Shown here one piece after another: positions 1-12,495 of a DNA stretch of 64,000 nucleotides. The first letter of the stretch is position 1. Each line of letters opens with the position of its first letter. A model generated the notes under the pieces. That model searched no databases. It was not told the origin of the DNA and saw only the letters and a list, made by a program, of their open reading frames with translations. Position numbers and translations under genes: made by a program. Source of the DNA: Paraniabella defluvii (GTDB taxonomy: Bacteria; Bacteroidota; Bacteroidia; Chitinophagales; Chitinophagaceae). The stretch is from positions 5,456,001 to 5,520,000 of the forward strand of contig CP079215.1 in NCBI GenBank assembly GCA_019316985.1. Reading direction: 5' to 3'.

Positions 1-299
1 GCGCGATCATTTTTGCAACCTGCTTAAAGATGAATTAAACGGTATAACAGACTTTTCAGTGCCCGAAGGCGGCATGACGGTATGGGCACGGTTTGATGCA
101 TCAATTCACCTCGAAGAGCTGGCCCGGCAGGCTTATAAAAAGGTCTTTATTTTTCAGACGGCTTTTTGCACCGTTATACCGGCTACTGCGAAAACGCTAC
201 CCGGCTCGGGTTTGCATCTGCATCCCCGAAGAGCTCACGCAAAGCGTATCGATCATAAAAAAGCTGATTCATATAAAATACGCCGGCCTTAAACAGTAG
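1..299 (+). CDS. C-terminal end of a MocR-like PLP aminotransferase (partial)
   Basis: The gene enters from the left edge and stops at 297-299. The readable protein has the end of a fold-type I aminotransferase as found in GntR/MocR regulators: a PEGGMTVWARFD block, then GLYFSDGFLHRYTGY, then RLGFASASPEEL, which matches the family pattern around the small domain. Two single-base losses are needed to read it through: one in the A run near 138 and one in the C run near 225. The DNA-binding part, if any, lies outside the window. A stand-alone class I/II aminotransferase is the alternative. Confidence 0.6.
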
Positions 300-306
300 C
301 TTCTCT

Positions 307-1508
307 TCAGGAAGGCATTACCGAATACGATTTTTTCCAGTAAGTGATCTCTTTATTATATAACGCCTGGTTGGCAAGATGAACGCATATAGCGGTTCTG
401 GCTCCCGTGTACACATTAGAGTCGGGTAACTGCCCCGACCTTACAGCCTTATAAAAATCTATTAATGCATACCAGGTACCGTCTTTGGTAGGTTCAGGCA
501 ATAGGGGCGTACCGCCTTCCTTATTCCAGGCAATCTGGGAGGCGCCTGTTACACCGTCTACTATCTGGTTTTTAGGACCTGCATTTTTTCAGGATAAAAG
601 ACCCTTTATCAGTTAATAAGGAAATAGTGCCTTTGGTGCCTTTTATTTTGAATAAATAGCCGTCGTAGGCATTGCCGCAGGTAGATCCGAAATTACCAAT
701 AATACCGGCTTCGGGATAACGAAACATTACCTGCACGTTATCGTAAGTTTCCCGGCCATCTTTAAAAATGTCGATACCGCCTGTTGCCTGAAATTCTGTA
801 GGGTGTGTGTCAAAAGCCCAGTTAATAAAGTCGATCTGGTGCGATAGCAGCTCTGCAACGAGTCCGCCCGAATATTCTTTATACATCCTCCAGTTGATCT
901 GGCGCTCGAGCGACGGGTTTGGTACCGGCCTCCGCCAGGTTCCGTTTCTCCCAGCGGCAGTCAATCTGGTTTACTTTACCTAATACGCCATTAGCGATGA
1001 TGTCTTTTACTTTATAATAAAGCGGCGAATAGCGGTACTGGTGCCCTATCTGTATGATCTGTTTGGGACGATTTTTCGACAGTTCCACCAATTTCAAAGC
1101 CTGGGGTATATCAAAAGTCATTGTTTTCTCCAGGTACAGGTGCTTACCGGCCTGCAAAGTAGCTTCGGCTACAGGATAATGCATATTTAAGGGCACGGCA
1201 ACCACAACGGCGTCTACATTGCCATCTTCCATCAGCTTATGATAATCTTTATAAGCTGTTACAGGAGCTTCTTTTGTTATTTTACGGGCTTCGTCGATTC
1301 GAAAATCAAGTACATCACAAATAGCTGTAATGCGGAATTTATCTTTCAATCCCTGAATCACATGCATCATGCCTTTACCACGGTCTCCGCAGCCCACCAC
1401 TCCTATTTTAATTACCGGGGCCTGATAGCCGGCAAATGATTGTATATCGCTCAATAATGCGCCGCCGGTTAATAGTCCTGCGCTTTTTATAAAAGATCTC
1501 CGCTCCAT
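307..1508 (-). CDS. Gfo/Idh/MocA family oxidoreductase, exported
   Basis: NAD(P)-dependent sugar or inositol-type oxidoreductase. The N-terminus ([16 protein letters not shown]) resembles a twin-arginine or lipoprotein-like export signal common in Bacteroidota members of this family. A Rossmann motif follows ([13 protein letters not shown]), then the EKTMTF segment equivalent to EKP, the GHQYRYSP block and the substrate-domain block [20 protein letters not shown]. Two breaks interrupt it: near 949, and near 592 where an A run is one base short. Read through, it is about 400 residues, normal for the family. It lies downstream of the SusCD operon on the same strand but behind a hairpin terminator, so it may be a separate unit. 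Confidence 0.85.
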
Positions 1509-1776
1509 AATATGCTCTTCTACCCTTAGGGCCTTTTTATTGCTGGTAAAGTTAATTTGTAACAGGCAGTAATTACCACCTGATTTTTTTATTGATATTT
1601 AAAATACGCCTGTCCTTTTATTCCGTAAATGGCAAGTGAATATAGTGTGTCTCCCGCTTTTTTCAAAGACTGTTTTTACCTGGTGCAGGTTGCTTGCTGT
1701 TTATATTGGTTTTTAAACAGATTCCTGTCAAAAAGCCCCTGATCTTGTAAAACAGGTTGAATAAAACGGTCATTGT

Positions 1777-1836
1777 AAAAAAAGTGAAAACCTATGTACG
1801 ACTGCACCGGTAAAACCGGCGCAAACCATACATAGG
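1777..1836 (-). terminator. Hairpin terminator after the SusCD operon
   Basis: On the minus strand, arms CCTATGT and ACATAGG (1830-1836 and 1791-1797) enclose an inner GCCGGT/ACCGGT pairing. They are followed by a T-rich tail with a run of seven T (1777-1783). It lies 35 bases after the stop of the last gene of the SusC-SusD operon. The rest of 1509-1870 shows no gene. Confidence 0.55.
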
Positions 1837-1870
1837 CAGTATATCAGAAAAAGCTGTTACGATACTAGCA

Positions 1871-2872
1871 TTACCATTCAATAGCCTGATCCTCATCGGG
1901 TATCAGTATATTCTTCAGGCGTGCCATGGTCATGGAGCCGTCGGCCCTGTACCTCACCCTTTTACCGGGCATCGTACTGATATCGTCATATTTGTATTTA
2001 AGGTTTACCGTGCAGTATTGGGTAACCAGGTATTTCTTGGTAGGATCTACCACTTCCCTCAGCTGGTAGGTAGCCGGAGCCGTTAGCTCGAAGTTGATAG
2101 CATTGCTGGGTGCATATACATTTAAGGTACCCACTTTTGTACCATCAGGCTGTGTAACCGGATCCGAGAAGTCCATTACCACTTTGTATTCACCGCGGGC
2201 TTCAGACTTTTCTTCGAAAACACCGGCATAAAAGAAAACCGATTTCTCGTCTACCACCCATGCTGTCCTGGTACTTGACACCAGCGGATTGGTGGTTTGT
2301 CCATCGAGGTACACATTCATAGAAGTAGACGAATAGTTGCCTGAATAATTATTGAAGGGTTTAATGTATAACAAAGCTTTGCGCCATCCCTTACGGTAGT
2401 TGGAAATATAAGAGGGATCGTCTTTTATGGTAAGCGGCAGTACATAACGCTCTACCAGGTCCAGGTTATCAAACCTGAATTTGATAGGATAATTTTCTGT
2501 ATGCGATCCTTTGGGAATAAAGCAGGTGGGCGATGGCAACTGGTAAAATTGCTCCGGCAACTGTTTAAAATACAGGTCTGTGCGGTACTGGTATTTCTCT
2601 TTGTTAAAGGTGGTAAGGGTATCAGGATCCACCTCTATTTTAACATAAAGATCCTGGTGATTACTTTGTGATCCGCTAACAATAACCGGCAGGTTATAAG
2701 TCACCTCTCCGTTCCTGTTATACCGCAGGTATACTTCAGAAACACCTTCGCTACCCAGCCGGGCTTTAAAAGATACCATCTGGGTATACAACTCATCTTT
2801 CCATTCGTCGTTGCAGGCGCTTAAACCTAAGGTCAGCGCTGCTATTGCGAAATATATGCGTACTTTTTTCAT
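1871..2872 (-). CDS. DUF1735/BT_3987-like surface lipoprotein
   Basis: A 333-residue protein, intact in one frame. The start MKKVRIYFAIAALTLGLSAC is a signal peptide with a lipobox cysteine, so it is probably an outer-membrane lipoprotein. The next part has the beta-sandwich pattern of BT_3987-like (DUF1735) domains, with YNLPVIVSG and YVLPLTIKD strands. A DUF4361-like C-terminal domain follows, with YSGNYSSTSMNVYLDG at its start. Such proteins accompany SusD and are thought to bind glycan at the cell surface. It begins about 35 bases after SusD and is the last gene of the operon. Confidence 0.75.
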   Translation of the reverse strand: MKKVRIYFAIAALTLGLSACNDEWKDELYTQMVSFKARLGSEGVSEVYLRYNRNGEVTYNLPVIVSGSQSNHQDLYVKIEVDPDTLTTFNKEKYQYRTDLYFKQLPEQFYQLPSPTCFIPKGSHTENYPIKFRFDNLDLVERYVLPLTIKDDPSYISNYRKGWRKALLYIKPFNNYSGNYSSTSMNVYLDGQTTNPLVSSTRTAWVVDEKSVFFYAGVFEEKSEARGEYKVVMDFSDPVTQPDGTKVGTLNVYAPSNAINFELTAPATYQLREVVDPTKKYLVTQYCTVNLKYKYDDISTMPGKRVRYRADGSMTMARLKNILIPDEDQAIEW

Positions 2873-2907
2873 TCGTATATTTTTTAGTAGGGCAGTTTTG
2901 CTGCTGT

Positions 2908-4965
2908 TTAGTCGTCCGGGATAACGGTACCGGATACTTGTAGAATAGTGGTGAGTTAATCAAAGAAGGCCAGCCCGGCGCCTGCGTCATGCGTTTGTTT
3001 TTGCGCAGCTCGTCCCAATCAATAGGCCAGAAATACATTTTCTTTGAAAACGTGGTTTGCAAAAGAGGAACGCGCACCGGTGTGTAAAAATCGGCAGCCC
3101 TATCCTTTGTCATAAACACATTATAGCCATATATCTGCTCGGCCTCATCTACCGGGGCATCTTTCCAGCGCCTTAAGTCGTAGTAGCGCTGGTTTTCGCC
3201 CAACAGCTCAATCTGGCGCTCGCGCTTTATTTGTTTACGGAGCTCTTCCCTGCTACCGTATACCGACATATCGTGGTCGGGTATGCCGGCGCGTATGCGT
3301 ACCTGCCCTACGGCTTTTTCATTTCAGCAATATTCCTCGATATGGCATGAGAGCCGCCGCCGTCCCAGGTTGGAATATTATAACTGCCGCCCAGTTCATT
3401 CAGGGCTTCTGCATACATCAGCAGTATGTCGGCATAACGAATGGTAATTTCAACCTTGGGGAAAATCTTACCCCGTTTCCGGTAGCGTTATCTTTAGGAT
3501 TTACATATTTCATCATACCAATGCCGGTAGGTAACCAACGATCGCCATTGATCATGCCCTCATTCTCTCCGCGGTAGTAAAATATCTGTTGATTGGTAAC
3601 TGACGCGGCATTATTAATAGCGCTTGACATCGTCCATAGCGCGCCGCTGTACGCAACGGAAGCGTAAAAACGCGGTTCCCTGTTGGCAAACTCTTTCCAT
3701 ACATTGGCCAGCAAGGGCTTAAAATTGTTCACCTCACCAGCCTGTACAAACATATTCGAGCCATATTTATTTCGTATGGCTTCCTGTTAAAAGGTGTACC
3801 ATCGTTCATGGCGTAGGCATCGCATTGCTTCAGTGTGATACCATGACAGTTATAGCCGCCTCCCACCTGCGGCATCTGGTGCCTTGCCAGCGATATCACG
3901 CCAAAGTCTTCGCTGGTTTGGTTTTCGCCCCGGGTAAATATCATCTCAGGGTTTTCGGAGGCATAAAGATCGCCGTTGAACAGTGCCCGGTAAGATTCAA
4001 ACGGGTCAACATTGGCCCATCCTTCGGGAAAGTTCTTCTCTGAATACTCGGGATGATGCGGCGGGAAAATGGTAGCCGGATAGTCGGTGGTTCCTTTAAA
4101 TTTGGGAGCGGCAATATACAGTTTGTAATGATTAAGGTCGATTACATCTTTGGCAGCCGCCGCCGCTTTCGCCCATTTCTCTTCGCTGTATTGCTGGCTG
4201 ATCAGGATGCGGCCGGCATCGTCGGTAAAATCGGCCATTTCTGCATTGCCGTTAGCCAGGGGCTTGCAGCAAACAGCAGCGCTTTCGCGCGGGTAGCCAA
4301 TGCCGCGCCACGGGTAGGACGTGCAATATTGCGGTTATCCCTTTTTAATGGCAGGTCTTTTGCAGCCATAGCCATCTCGTCAGCAATAAATGTAGCCACC
4401 TCATCGTAAGTATTCCGCGGATACGATAGCTTGTCGTAAGGAGCATCATAGTCAACCCCTTGTCGGGCATGATGGGCACCGGGCCGTATTTGCGGAGCAT
4501 CAGCCAGTACAGATAAGCGCGTATAAACCTTGCCTGGGCTTTATAATCGGCTACTTCCCCGGCCGTAAATGCGCCACCTTCACTCATGGCATGTAACATT
4601 ACAGACGCCTGCCTGATGCCATCGTAGGCCTGGGCCCACGACCACCTGAGCCAGGTATAGTCATACTCGCCGAATTTAAACTGGCGATATTGTAAACCGT
4701 TGGCGCCACCCGACTCGTTAAAGAACATATCATCGGAGTAGTTGGTGAGGGTATAGTTTCTATGGCCTATTTCGAGATTGTAATTCAGCAGCCTGTTATA
4801 GCAGGTGCCTAACCATTGCTCGGTATAATCCCTGCTTTTAAAGATACGCTCTTCACTCTGGCGATCATCGAAATAATGCTCTACGTTCAGATACTTTCTG
4901 CAGGAACCCAGAACGGAAATCACTGCTATCAGCAAAATACCTAAAGTTATTTGTTTTTTCGTCAT
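2908..4965 (-). CDS. susD: RagB/SusD family nutrient uptake lipoprotein
   Basis: Surface glycan-binding partner of SusC. The N-terminus MTKKQITLGILLIAVISVLG is followed by SCRKYLNVE, a lipobox and a classic SusD start. Helical TPR-like segments follow (RFIRAYLYWLMLRKYGPVPI; RAALFNGDLYASENPEMIF) and a late block ERQIELLGENQRYYDLRRWK that is diagnostic of SusD. The reading is spread over about six frame segments between 4345 and 2908, so several single-base errors are present. The exact C-terminus is uncertain because of a break near 2945. Its start lies 11 bases after the SusC stop, consistent with co-transcription. Confidence 0.88.
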
Positions 4966-4976
4966 GGCTTTATATA

Positions 4977-7900
4977 TTACAGGTTTAAGGTTAAACCCAT
5001 GGTGATTGTTTTAGACAGCGGGTATTGCTGGCCGTTGGTGCTGTTCATCTCGGGATCCCACAGCTTAAATTTTGAGAAAGTGAGCAGGTTGGTACCCAGG
5101 AAGTATAACCGCATGGTTTTTATTCCCATCCTGTTGGTGAACACTTTGGGAAAGTATATCCTGCGTCGATAGTTTTTAAACGCATATAAGAGCTTTCGCG
5201 CAGCCAGTAGCTGGAAGCCCTGTAGTTATTGGCGCTTCCATTATAGCTTAACCTGGGATACACGGCATTTACATCTTCGTTCTCTCCCAGTATCCAGCGG
5301 TTCGACTCTATTACATCGGTAAGAATATTACCCCAGTCGCCCGAGCTGAACGGGTAAACCGTATAACCATTGATAAAGAAAGATGATTTACCGGCGCCCT
5401 GGAACAATACGCTGGCATCAAACCCTTTCCAATTGGCCGATAATCCAAAACCGTAGGTTAAATTGGGGTAACGGGTAGCGCCCACAGGAACTACATCGTT
5501 GTCGTCAATCGTACCATCGCCATTGATGTCCTTATACTTTATATCACCGGGGCCACCCTGCCAAAATTCTGGGTGGGGCTGTTGCGGATGTCGTCATAAT
5601 CTTTAAAAAGACCCAGCGCTATCAGCCCTTTATTTTGATTTACCCGGAAGCCGGCACGTCTCACGTACGGGTAGTTGCTGTATTGTTCATCAGCTTCCAG
5701 TATTTCATTACGGCTATAAACCATAGTACTGCGCACGGTTAAGTTCACCTTGTTGATCTGCTGTGAAAACTTCAGCTGACCATCAAATCCTTTATTTAAG
5801 GTAGATCCCACGTTAGCACGCGGAGCAGCAGCCGGCAAAATACCTACACTGGGCGGCATAAAATCACGTGTCATATAAATACCATCGCGCTGCTCATGAA
5901 AATAATCGAGGGCGCCGCCAAACTTGTCCCCGAAAAGCGAGAAGTCAAGCCCCAGGTTATGCTTGGTAGCTATCTCCCATGTAATAGAATTAGAGGCTAT
6001 AACGCTGTAAGCAAGACTGGGAAAAGAGTTGTTGCTTTCTATATCGCCCCAGTTATACCCCTTTCGGTATCGGTAGTAAAAGACGCCAGGTAGGGAAAAC
6101 GAATCGGCATATAATCATTACCCACCTTACCATAAGAGTAGCGTATTTTAAACATATCCATCCACTTCAGGTGCTCCTGCGCAAACTGCTCTTCAGAAAT
6201 GTTCCACGCACCGGAAACAGCTGGGAATAAACCAAACTGGTGACCCGTTGCAAAGTTTTCCGAACCGTTGTACCCTACGTTAATATCGAACAGGTATCTC
6301 GACTGGAAGTTATAGGTGAAACGGCCGGCCAGTCGTTGGTTACGGCGTTCTATACCCTGCATAATATCTTCACCATAGTTACCGGTATTTACCTTTTTTT
6401 TCCTGCGTGTACTGCAGTATACCGCCTATATTGTGACGTTTAATGTTTTTATTATAATGTAATTCACCCTGCAGGGTTTCAAGGCGGTCACTCGAGGCGT
6501 CAGAACGCTGGGTGAGCAGCTGCTCTGTAATAGTACGCCTGAGACGCAGCTCTCCGTTTGACTCCGCTGGCGTTCGGCTATCCATCCCTCCGGCCATTTC
6601 ATACGGCGAATAAAGTTTCTGTTATTGTTATCATAGGCGAAGCGTCCTACAAAACGTAAACCGGGTGTTATAAACTTCAGGTTTTGTTCTAATGTAACGT
6701 TGGTCTGCACCTTATTCTCCCAGTTCTCTATATATCCTTGCTGGGTGATCAATACCCATGGATTCTGCCTGTCAGCGCCCCCTCTTGAAGCCACCTGGCC
6801 GGTAGAATATTTAATAGGGATGGAAATAGGATTTTGTCCCATCAGCGAAGCCCATATTTCACTATAGTTACCACCCGGCAGGTTTTGTTTGCCCAGAGAG
6901 CCGCTTACGCCTACACGTACCAGGGTAGTTTTGGTAAGGTTCATGTCTACATTAGCGCGGTAGTTCCATCTTTTATAATTAGCGTTGGTATTATAGCTTT
7001 TCAGGTTCTCATCGGTTTCGTACATACCACCTTCATTAATATAGCTACCCGATACAAAATAACGGGCCAGGGCGCCCCCTCCATCGAAGTTCAGCGAAGC
7101 ACGCTGTGTGTAAAAGCGCCTGGTTTCAGAAACATATTCATCCAGTTGATATCCGGGAACAGGTCGGGGTCTAACTGGTTCCTGATCAGCTCCAGGTCTT
7201 CCTGGCTGTAAAAAGCTTCTTCGTTGCGGGTGGTTCGTGCTTCGTTCATCAGGTTAGCATACGTATAGCCATCTACAAATTTGGGTGTAAATGTGCGTGT
7301 ACTGTAAGAGCCCTCGTACTTGCCGTTGATCGATACCTTATCGGCTTTACCCTTCTTGGTGGTGATGAGTACCACGCCATTAGCGCCACGAGATCCATAA
7401 ATAGCGGTGGTAGATGCATCTTTTAATATGGTGAAGGTTTCGATATATTTCTATATTAATTTCCGTAAGCGATCTTTCAAAGCCATCCACCATTACCAGC
7501 GCGCCGGTACCGGCTCCAAAAGTAGAGATCCCCTGATCCAGAACTCCGAGGCATTACTACCCGGCTGACCGCTCCCCTGCATAGCCAGTACGCCTGCTAC
7601 GTTTCCTGCCAATGCGTTGGTGATACTCGAAGTAGGCGTTTTCAAGGTAGTAAGATCTACGGTAGTAATGGCGCCGGTTACAGTTACCTTTTTCTGGCTG
7701 CCCAATGCCGTTACCACTATCTCGTCCATCGCTTTTTGTTCGGCGTTCTTAAGCGTTATATTCAACGTAAGCTCATCTTTGATCAGCACTTCCATTTGTT
7801 CGTAGCCAATAGAGGAAAAAACCAGCCACTGGTATTTATTGGCTTTGATGGTGTATTCTCCCTTGTGGTTGGTAGGAACCCCAGCCCCGGCTGATCTTTT

Positions 7901-8046
7901 ACGGTAACGGTTACACCCATAAGAGGTTCCTTCTGCTCGTTAACAACCGTACCCGTAACGGTTACCGCTACCTGTGCTGTATCCTGGGCACAGGTGCAGG
8001 AAACGGCGCCAACAATCGCTATCAGTATAAAAATAATTTTTTTCAT
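4977..8046 (-). CDS. susC: SusC/RagA family TonB-linked outer membrane protein
   Basis: TonB-dependent outer-membrane channel for oligosaccharides. It starts with the signal peptide [17 protein letters not shown] and a carboxypeptidase-D-like domain ([20 protein letters not shown]). A TonB-box-like [13 protein letters not shown] follows, then the plug ([29 protein letters not shown]) and a long beta-barrel. The last residues, [12 protein letters not shown], give the usual aromatic/hydrophobic barrel end just before the stop at 4977. At least seven frame changes are needed over about 1020 residues. Homopolymer loss is the simplest cause, since all conserved SusC blocks are present in order. 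Confidence 0.9.
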
Positions 8047-8149
8047 TAATTGGTTTTCAGTAACTGCCTGGTGGCTTCACGATAAGGCATAACCTGCCCA
8101 CCGCTACAATAAGCAATTGGTTAAAAAATAATGATAAGAAGAACAGTAG

Positions 8150-9523
8150 CTATTCAACTGTTATAGTACGTATGCGTTTATTGTTGCGCTCTGCAACATA
8201 GAAGGTTTTGTTGGCCACATCGTAATCAATACCGGTTGGCTGGTTAAAACGGGCTTCAAGCCGCGGATCTCCATCTATATAACCATATTTGGTACCATCC
8301 GGTGTGGGACTACCTTTGCCTGCAAAAGTGGTCACCATGCCGTTGGGAGCCAATATGCGGATACTATGATTGTTTTGATCGCAGAAATAAAAATCGTATT
8401 CATCAGCCTGGCCGGCATAGGCAGGATTTTTTACAAATACGCCCTGATAGCACGTCCCATCCTCGCTGAAGTACCAATAGCATCCACATCTCCAGCAGCG
8501 CCGTCGCCCGCGAATATAATAGCAGGCTGTAGTTCCCGGGTGTCCCAGTTATACATGCTTTTGTAAATACGCGTGTGTGCCATAACATAGGCATAGTTGC
8601 CCGAAGGATGAAAGAAAATCAGCGTACTTAAGTTGCCGCCTATCCTGTATAATTCTTTAGGTACCAACTCTCCGGTTACGGCATCAGGTACCGCTTTTTT
8701 TATAGGTGTACCATTTGTTACGGTATAAAACAGCCCGTTGTGCGTAGGATGCGGCGCTACACCATAAGCCCCTACATCCCACAGCAGCGCATGTACGCGC
8801 CGGTAGTTTTCCGAGCGTAGCGTGTAGGCTATGGCTACCTTATTAGGGGTGCTTCTGTTTCCGTTGTCATCTACCAAAAACAGCGTGTCGGTATCAGGGC
8901 TTAGCGTGGTAGTCTGCATTTTGGCAAAAGCAGCCTGCCCGTTGGTAACCAGTGTAGATACCGTTCTTGCACCCAGGTCTACTTTTCTTACTGCGCGATC
9001 CAGCTCTGTAACAAACAACACGTTGCTTCCGGGTTCAAAAGTTACCCAGGCGGGGTATTCAAACCGGGCCGTCTCGAAGTCACCGTCAATAATACCGGAG
9101 TTCCCGTTCTGGTCTACATTACCTACCAGGGTTCCTACATTAGTGCTCCTGATGTAATTGAACTGGTCGGGGAAAGTATGTTCTACTGTTTTACCAGATC
9201 CAGCGTCAATCACCACGCGCACCTGGCCTGTAGATGTTTGTCCCGGTACCCAGCAGTAGATCTGCTTTCCGTTAGCGCCTACTACTTTCAGCTCGCGGTC
9301 GCCTATAAATACGCGTATTTTAGAAACATCGGTACCAAAATTTTCCCCGCTGATATACAACCGGGTTCGGATAGCTCCTTTTTGGGCGAAAAATCAGAAA
9401 AGACGGTTGGCTTGCCCGGGTCATGCTCCCCGAAAGAATATCCTTGTCTTTACAGGAAAAAAGAAAACCTACTCCTAAAAAGAACAGGGCGATAAAGCAA
9501 GCATTTTTTTGTACAAATTTCAT
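8150..9523 (-). CDS. IPT/TIG and NHL-repeat surface lipoprotein
   Basis: The start MKFVQKNACFIALFFLGVGF leads to LFSCKDKD, a lipoprotein signal. An IPT/TIG immunoglobulin-like domain follows (PTVFSDFSPKKGA; LYISGENFGTDVSKIRVFIG). After that come NHL/SMP-30-type beta-propeller repeats (FEYPAWVTFEPGSNVLFVTE; FNQPTGIDYDVANKTFYVAE). Frame breaks lie near 9425 and 8440, where a T is missing. The protein is about 457 residues. In Bacteroidota such proteins are encoded in polysaccharide loci, where they probably bind glycan outside the cell. Here it is the first gene of the SusCD operon, ending 103 bases before SusC. Confidence 0.75.
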
Positions 9524-9976
9524 ACTGGCGTTGTCTTGTGTTTATTAATAACTAAATCGTTTTAGCAAAATAGCGTAGCTCTGCCCGTTACCATATAACA
9601 CCCCTTATATATTATATAGGTATATACCAATGGGCCACTCAATCGTCTGATATAATTTGTAACTTACAGTTGCAGTTGTGAACACATTTTTGATTCATCC
9701 GGGCAATTCGTCATCTTCTCTAAGCTGTAATACAAAATTTCATTCAGCAAACAATATCTTAATTCGTCAAAAGCAATAATTTATTGTTAAAACGAAGAAA
9801 CTAAATACTTAGAAAACGTACTGTTCATTGTTTTGTCGAATTGTACCATTGGGGAGCGGCTTAGCAAACGCATCCGCACCGTATTTTATTAAAGAAATAA
9901 TATCTGATATTTATCATCTATTATCTAGCATCCATCATCCATAAATTTTATATTTTAGCTATCTCAATCATCTCTC
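9524..9976. other. Divergent intergenic region upstream of the SusCD operon
   Basis: No gene is visible in 453 bases. The strip is AT-rich with ATATA tracts around 9605-9635, which could form the promoter of the minus-strand operon, but no box is clear enough to call. Toward the right it has a TCATC-rich tract (9910-9975) ending directly at the tfoX start. Confidence 0.4.
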
Positions 9977-10324
9977 ATGGCATACGATACCCAACTGGCC
10001 GACCGTGTACGGCAATACCTGCAGCAACAGGCAGGCATAGCCGTTGAGGAAAAAACCATGTTCAGCGGACTAGCTTTTATGGTAAATGGTAAAATGTGCG
10101 TGAATGTTGCCGGTAACCAGCTTATGTGCCGTTATGATCCGGCCCTTGATGCCACCCTGGCTGAAGCGCCCGGCTACCAGCCTATGATCATGAGAGGTAA
10201 AGAGCTGTCGGGCTACTGCTATGTGAGCCCCGAGGTATTACAAACCGCCAAAGCTCTCGCCTGTTGGATCAGGCTTTGCCTGGAGTATAATCCTAAAGCA
10301 AAGGCAAGCGGCCGGAAGAAATAG
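9977..10324 (+). CDS. TfoX/Sxy N-terminal domain protein
   Basis: A 115-residue protein with the TfoX N-terminal pattern: EEKTMFSGLAFMVNGKMCVNV, the LMCRYDP segment and the MIMRGKELSGYCYV block. It is intact. In Proteobacteria, TfoX controls competence. In Bacteroidota the single-domain form has no established role. It is transcribed away from the SusCD operon and stands alone. Confidence 0.8.
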   Translation: MAYDTQLADRVRQYLQQQAGIAVEEKTMFSGLAFMVNGKMCVNVAGNQLMCRYDPALDATLAEAPGYQPMIMRGKELSGYCYVSPEVLQTAKALACWIRLCLEYNPKAKASGRKK

Positions 10325-10509
10325 GATCCGGGAACTTTGTAAATGGTGAATGGTGTGTACGCATCTTCGCTCACTGTCATTTTTAAACAGTAAACTTAAA
10401 GTAAACGAGGGTATCATTTGTACGACCGGTAGCGACTGACCAGCACATGGATACGGAATAGCAGCGCCGCCAGGTGTCAAGCATCTAACATCCGGTATCG
10501 AACATTTTC

Positions 10510-11986
10510 CTACCCCTCATCTCCCAGCTGCTCAATAATGTTTTCTATTTTTTTATTAACAGACAATATCTCTGCATCAAATTGATCCGACTCTTCGGCA
10601 ATGGCCCGGTACATCAGCTCATAGCTTTGTATTCTTAACTCGCAATACTGTTTCAGTAAAGCGTTTCTTTTTACGGCCGGTGGCGGCAGCTTCAGGTTTT
10701 CAAAGCTTTTTATCAACTGTAAATTCTGGTTCCAGTAGTTAAGCCCCTCATCTCTCAGGGTAAAAAGCTTATCTTCTTTTGGGGTATCTTCCGGCAATTT
10801 AAATACAGACAGGGCAAAGGTTTCGGTATCAGTAAACTCCTTTATGCCTTTTTCATAAATAGCCAGGTCGTTATCCAGGTTTTTGTATACAATAAAAGAA
10901 GAGCCCGCCAATACAAGGCTCAGCAGCGCTATTCCTTTCCACTTTAAGCCCGGTTCATCCGTATTTCTAAGGCCGGGTAATAATATATAGCCGGCGATTA
11001 AGCCGCTTACCAGGCCGCCTATATGGGCTGCATTATCAATGCCCCCTTCAAGCCATACAGCAGGTTATAGCCCACAAAAATGCCGATGCTTGTGAGCAAG
11101 GGTTTCCGGGCTTCCTTCTCAATAAGATCGGTGGTAAGCATGGCCAGGAACAGGCCGTACATACCAAATATGGCGCCCGAGGCACCGGCGCTGATCGTAA
11201 GATCGTGCCACCAGAGGCTGGTAATGCTGGCAGCAATACCTGTTAAAAGATAGGACGTCAAAAACCGGGCCTTACCCAGGTAGGGCTCCAGCAAAGAGCC
11301 GATATACATGAGCGCATACATATTCAGCAGCAGGTGCAAAATACCTATATGAATAAAACAGTTCGTAAGCAGGCGCCACCACTGCCCGTCGAGGGTAGCC
11401 GGCTTAAAATTAGCGCCCCAGCGTACGAGGGTTTCGCCTTCAGGATTCAGAAAGTGCACCCCATTGGCTACCATAGCCATAAACACCAGTATGTTAAGGT
11501 TAATGATAATGGGGTGATAAAGAAACCAGGCACCGGAACAAAAGCCGATAGCAGGTCTTTAAACGTTTTCGGTTTTGCCGGTGGTTCCTGTAAAACGGCA
11601 TCCTCTTCCCTCCCGCTCTGCCCGGCTACGGGTTGCAAAGCTGCAGCACTTAGCGCTCCGGCTTCTCCTGCACTGTTGGCCAGCAGCTCATCCATCTTTG
11701 CCAAAAACGAGGCTACCAGCTCTTTATTCTTTCCCGTGTCCATCTGCTCATAAGTGGTAGAGGTACCGGCAATTTGTGCCAGGCCGTTTTCCACCTTTAC
11801 AGTTAGCTCCGCATTCCAGGAAAAAGCGCCGTTGTTGGTATAGCTGGTAAAACCGTTATCGCTGGTATAGCCCAGGCTGAGTCGTTTTTGTGTTGCTGCC
11901 TCCCGGGCAAGGGCAAGAAACTGTTGCTGCGTCAGTGCTCCTAAAGCTCTTTGCTCCACATAGCCGGGAGTAGATCCTGCTGTCAT
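10510..11986 (-). CDS. Rhomboid family intramembrane serine protease
   Basis: About 490 residues over three frame segments, with breaks near 11480 and 10960-11030. A cytoplasmic N-terminal region of about 150 residues is followed by the rhomboid core: the LLTNCFIHIGILHLLLNMYAL helix, the catalytic serine in SAGASGAIFGMYG and the catalytic histidine in GIDNAAHIGGLVSG. The C-terminal 130 residues form a further membrane segment plus a charged helical extension ending in LGDEG. The long N- and C-terminal extensions are common in Bacteroidota rhomboids. The substrate cannot be inferred from the neighbours. Confidence 0.85.
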
Positions 11987-12495
11987 AATTCGTTATGCTG
12001 TTTGGTTGATCAAATATGCAGTTGTATAGGGTTAGCCGTCTTCCCAATGTCAATTGCAGGTTGTAAATATAATTATGATTTAGGTAAGTGTGTGTTTCAT
12101 TTTTCGGCAGGTACCGGGACTCGGTTAAGAAAATGACCGCATCATTCATAGTCGTCGTCCACACCAGACCAGGTGAAACAAAACACCCGCCCGATTGAAA
12201 CGGGCAGGGACAGGAATCTCCGCCACAAAGCGATTCGGCTTCTCGTAGCCGTCATCCCAACCGAAACGGAGTGTAGCTCCCGCCCGGATGAACTCCGTTC
12301 GGACGGGGAGGGATCTCACATTACGAGGCCCTGGCATAGCGTCCCGATAGCTATATGGATTAAGACGTATTGGGCCATGGGCTCCGGTTTACAGAAACCC
12401 TTCGTCAGGCCCAGGGTGACCTAAGGATTCGGAACAGCAGCGCCGTCATAGTGTCCCCAACGCTGTCGGAACATGCGCATTTTGCGCCGGCTTTG
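11987..12495. other. Intergenic region with REP-like element
   Basis: No supported gene in about 510 bases. The right half carries a REP-like element (listed separately). Left of it is a short GCCCG/CGGGC hairpin near 12190. Confidence 0.5.
12251..12322 (+). repeat. REP-like palindromic element, GTCATCCC...GAGGGATCTCACATT type
   Basis: It begins GTCATCCCAACCGAAACGGA and ends GGAGGGATCTCACATT. The inner arms ACGGAGT and ACTCCGT can fold into a hairpin. The same start and end sequences recur at 20831, 22373, 24266 and 24422, so this is one copy of a dispersed family. Confidence 0.65.
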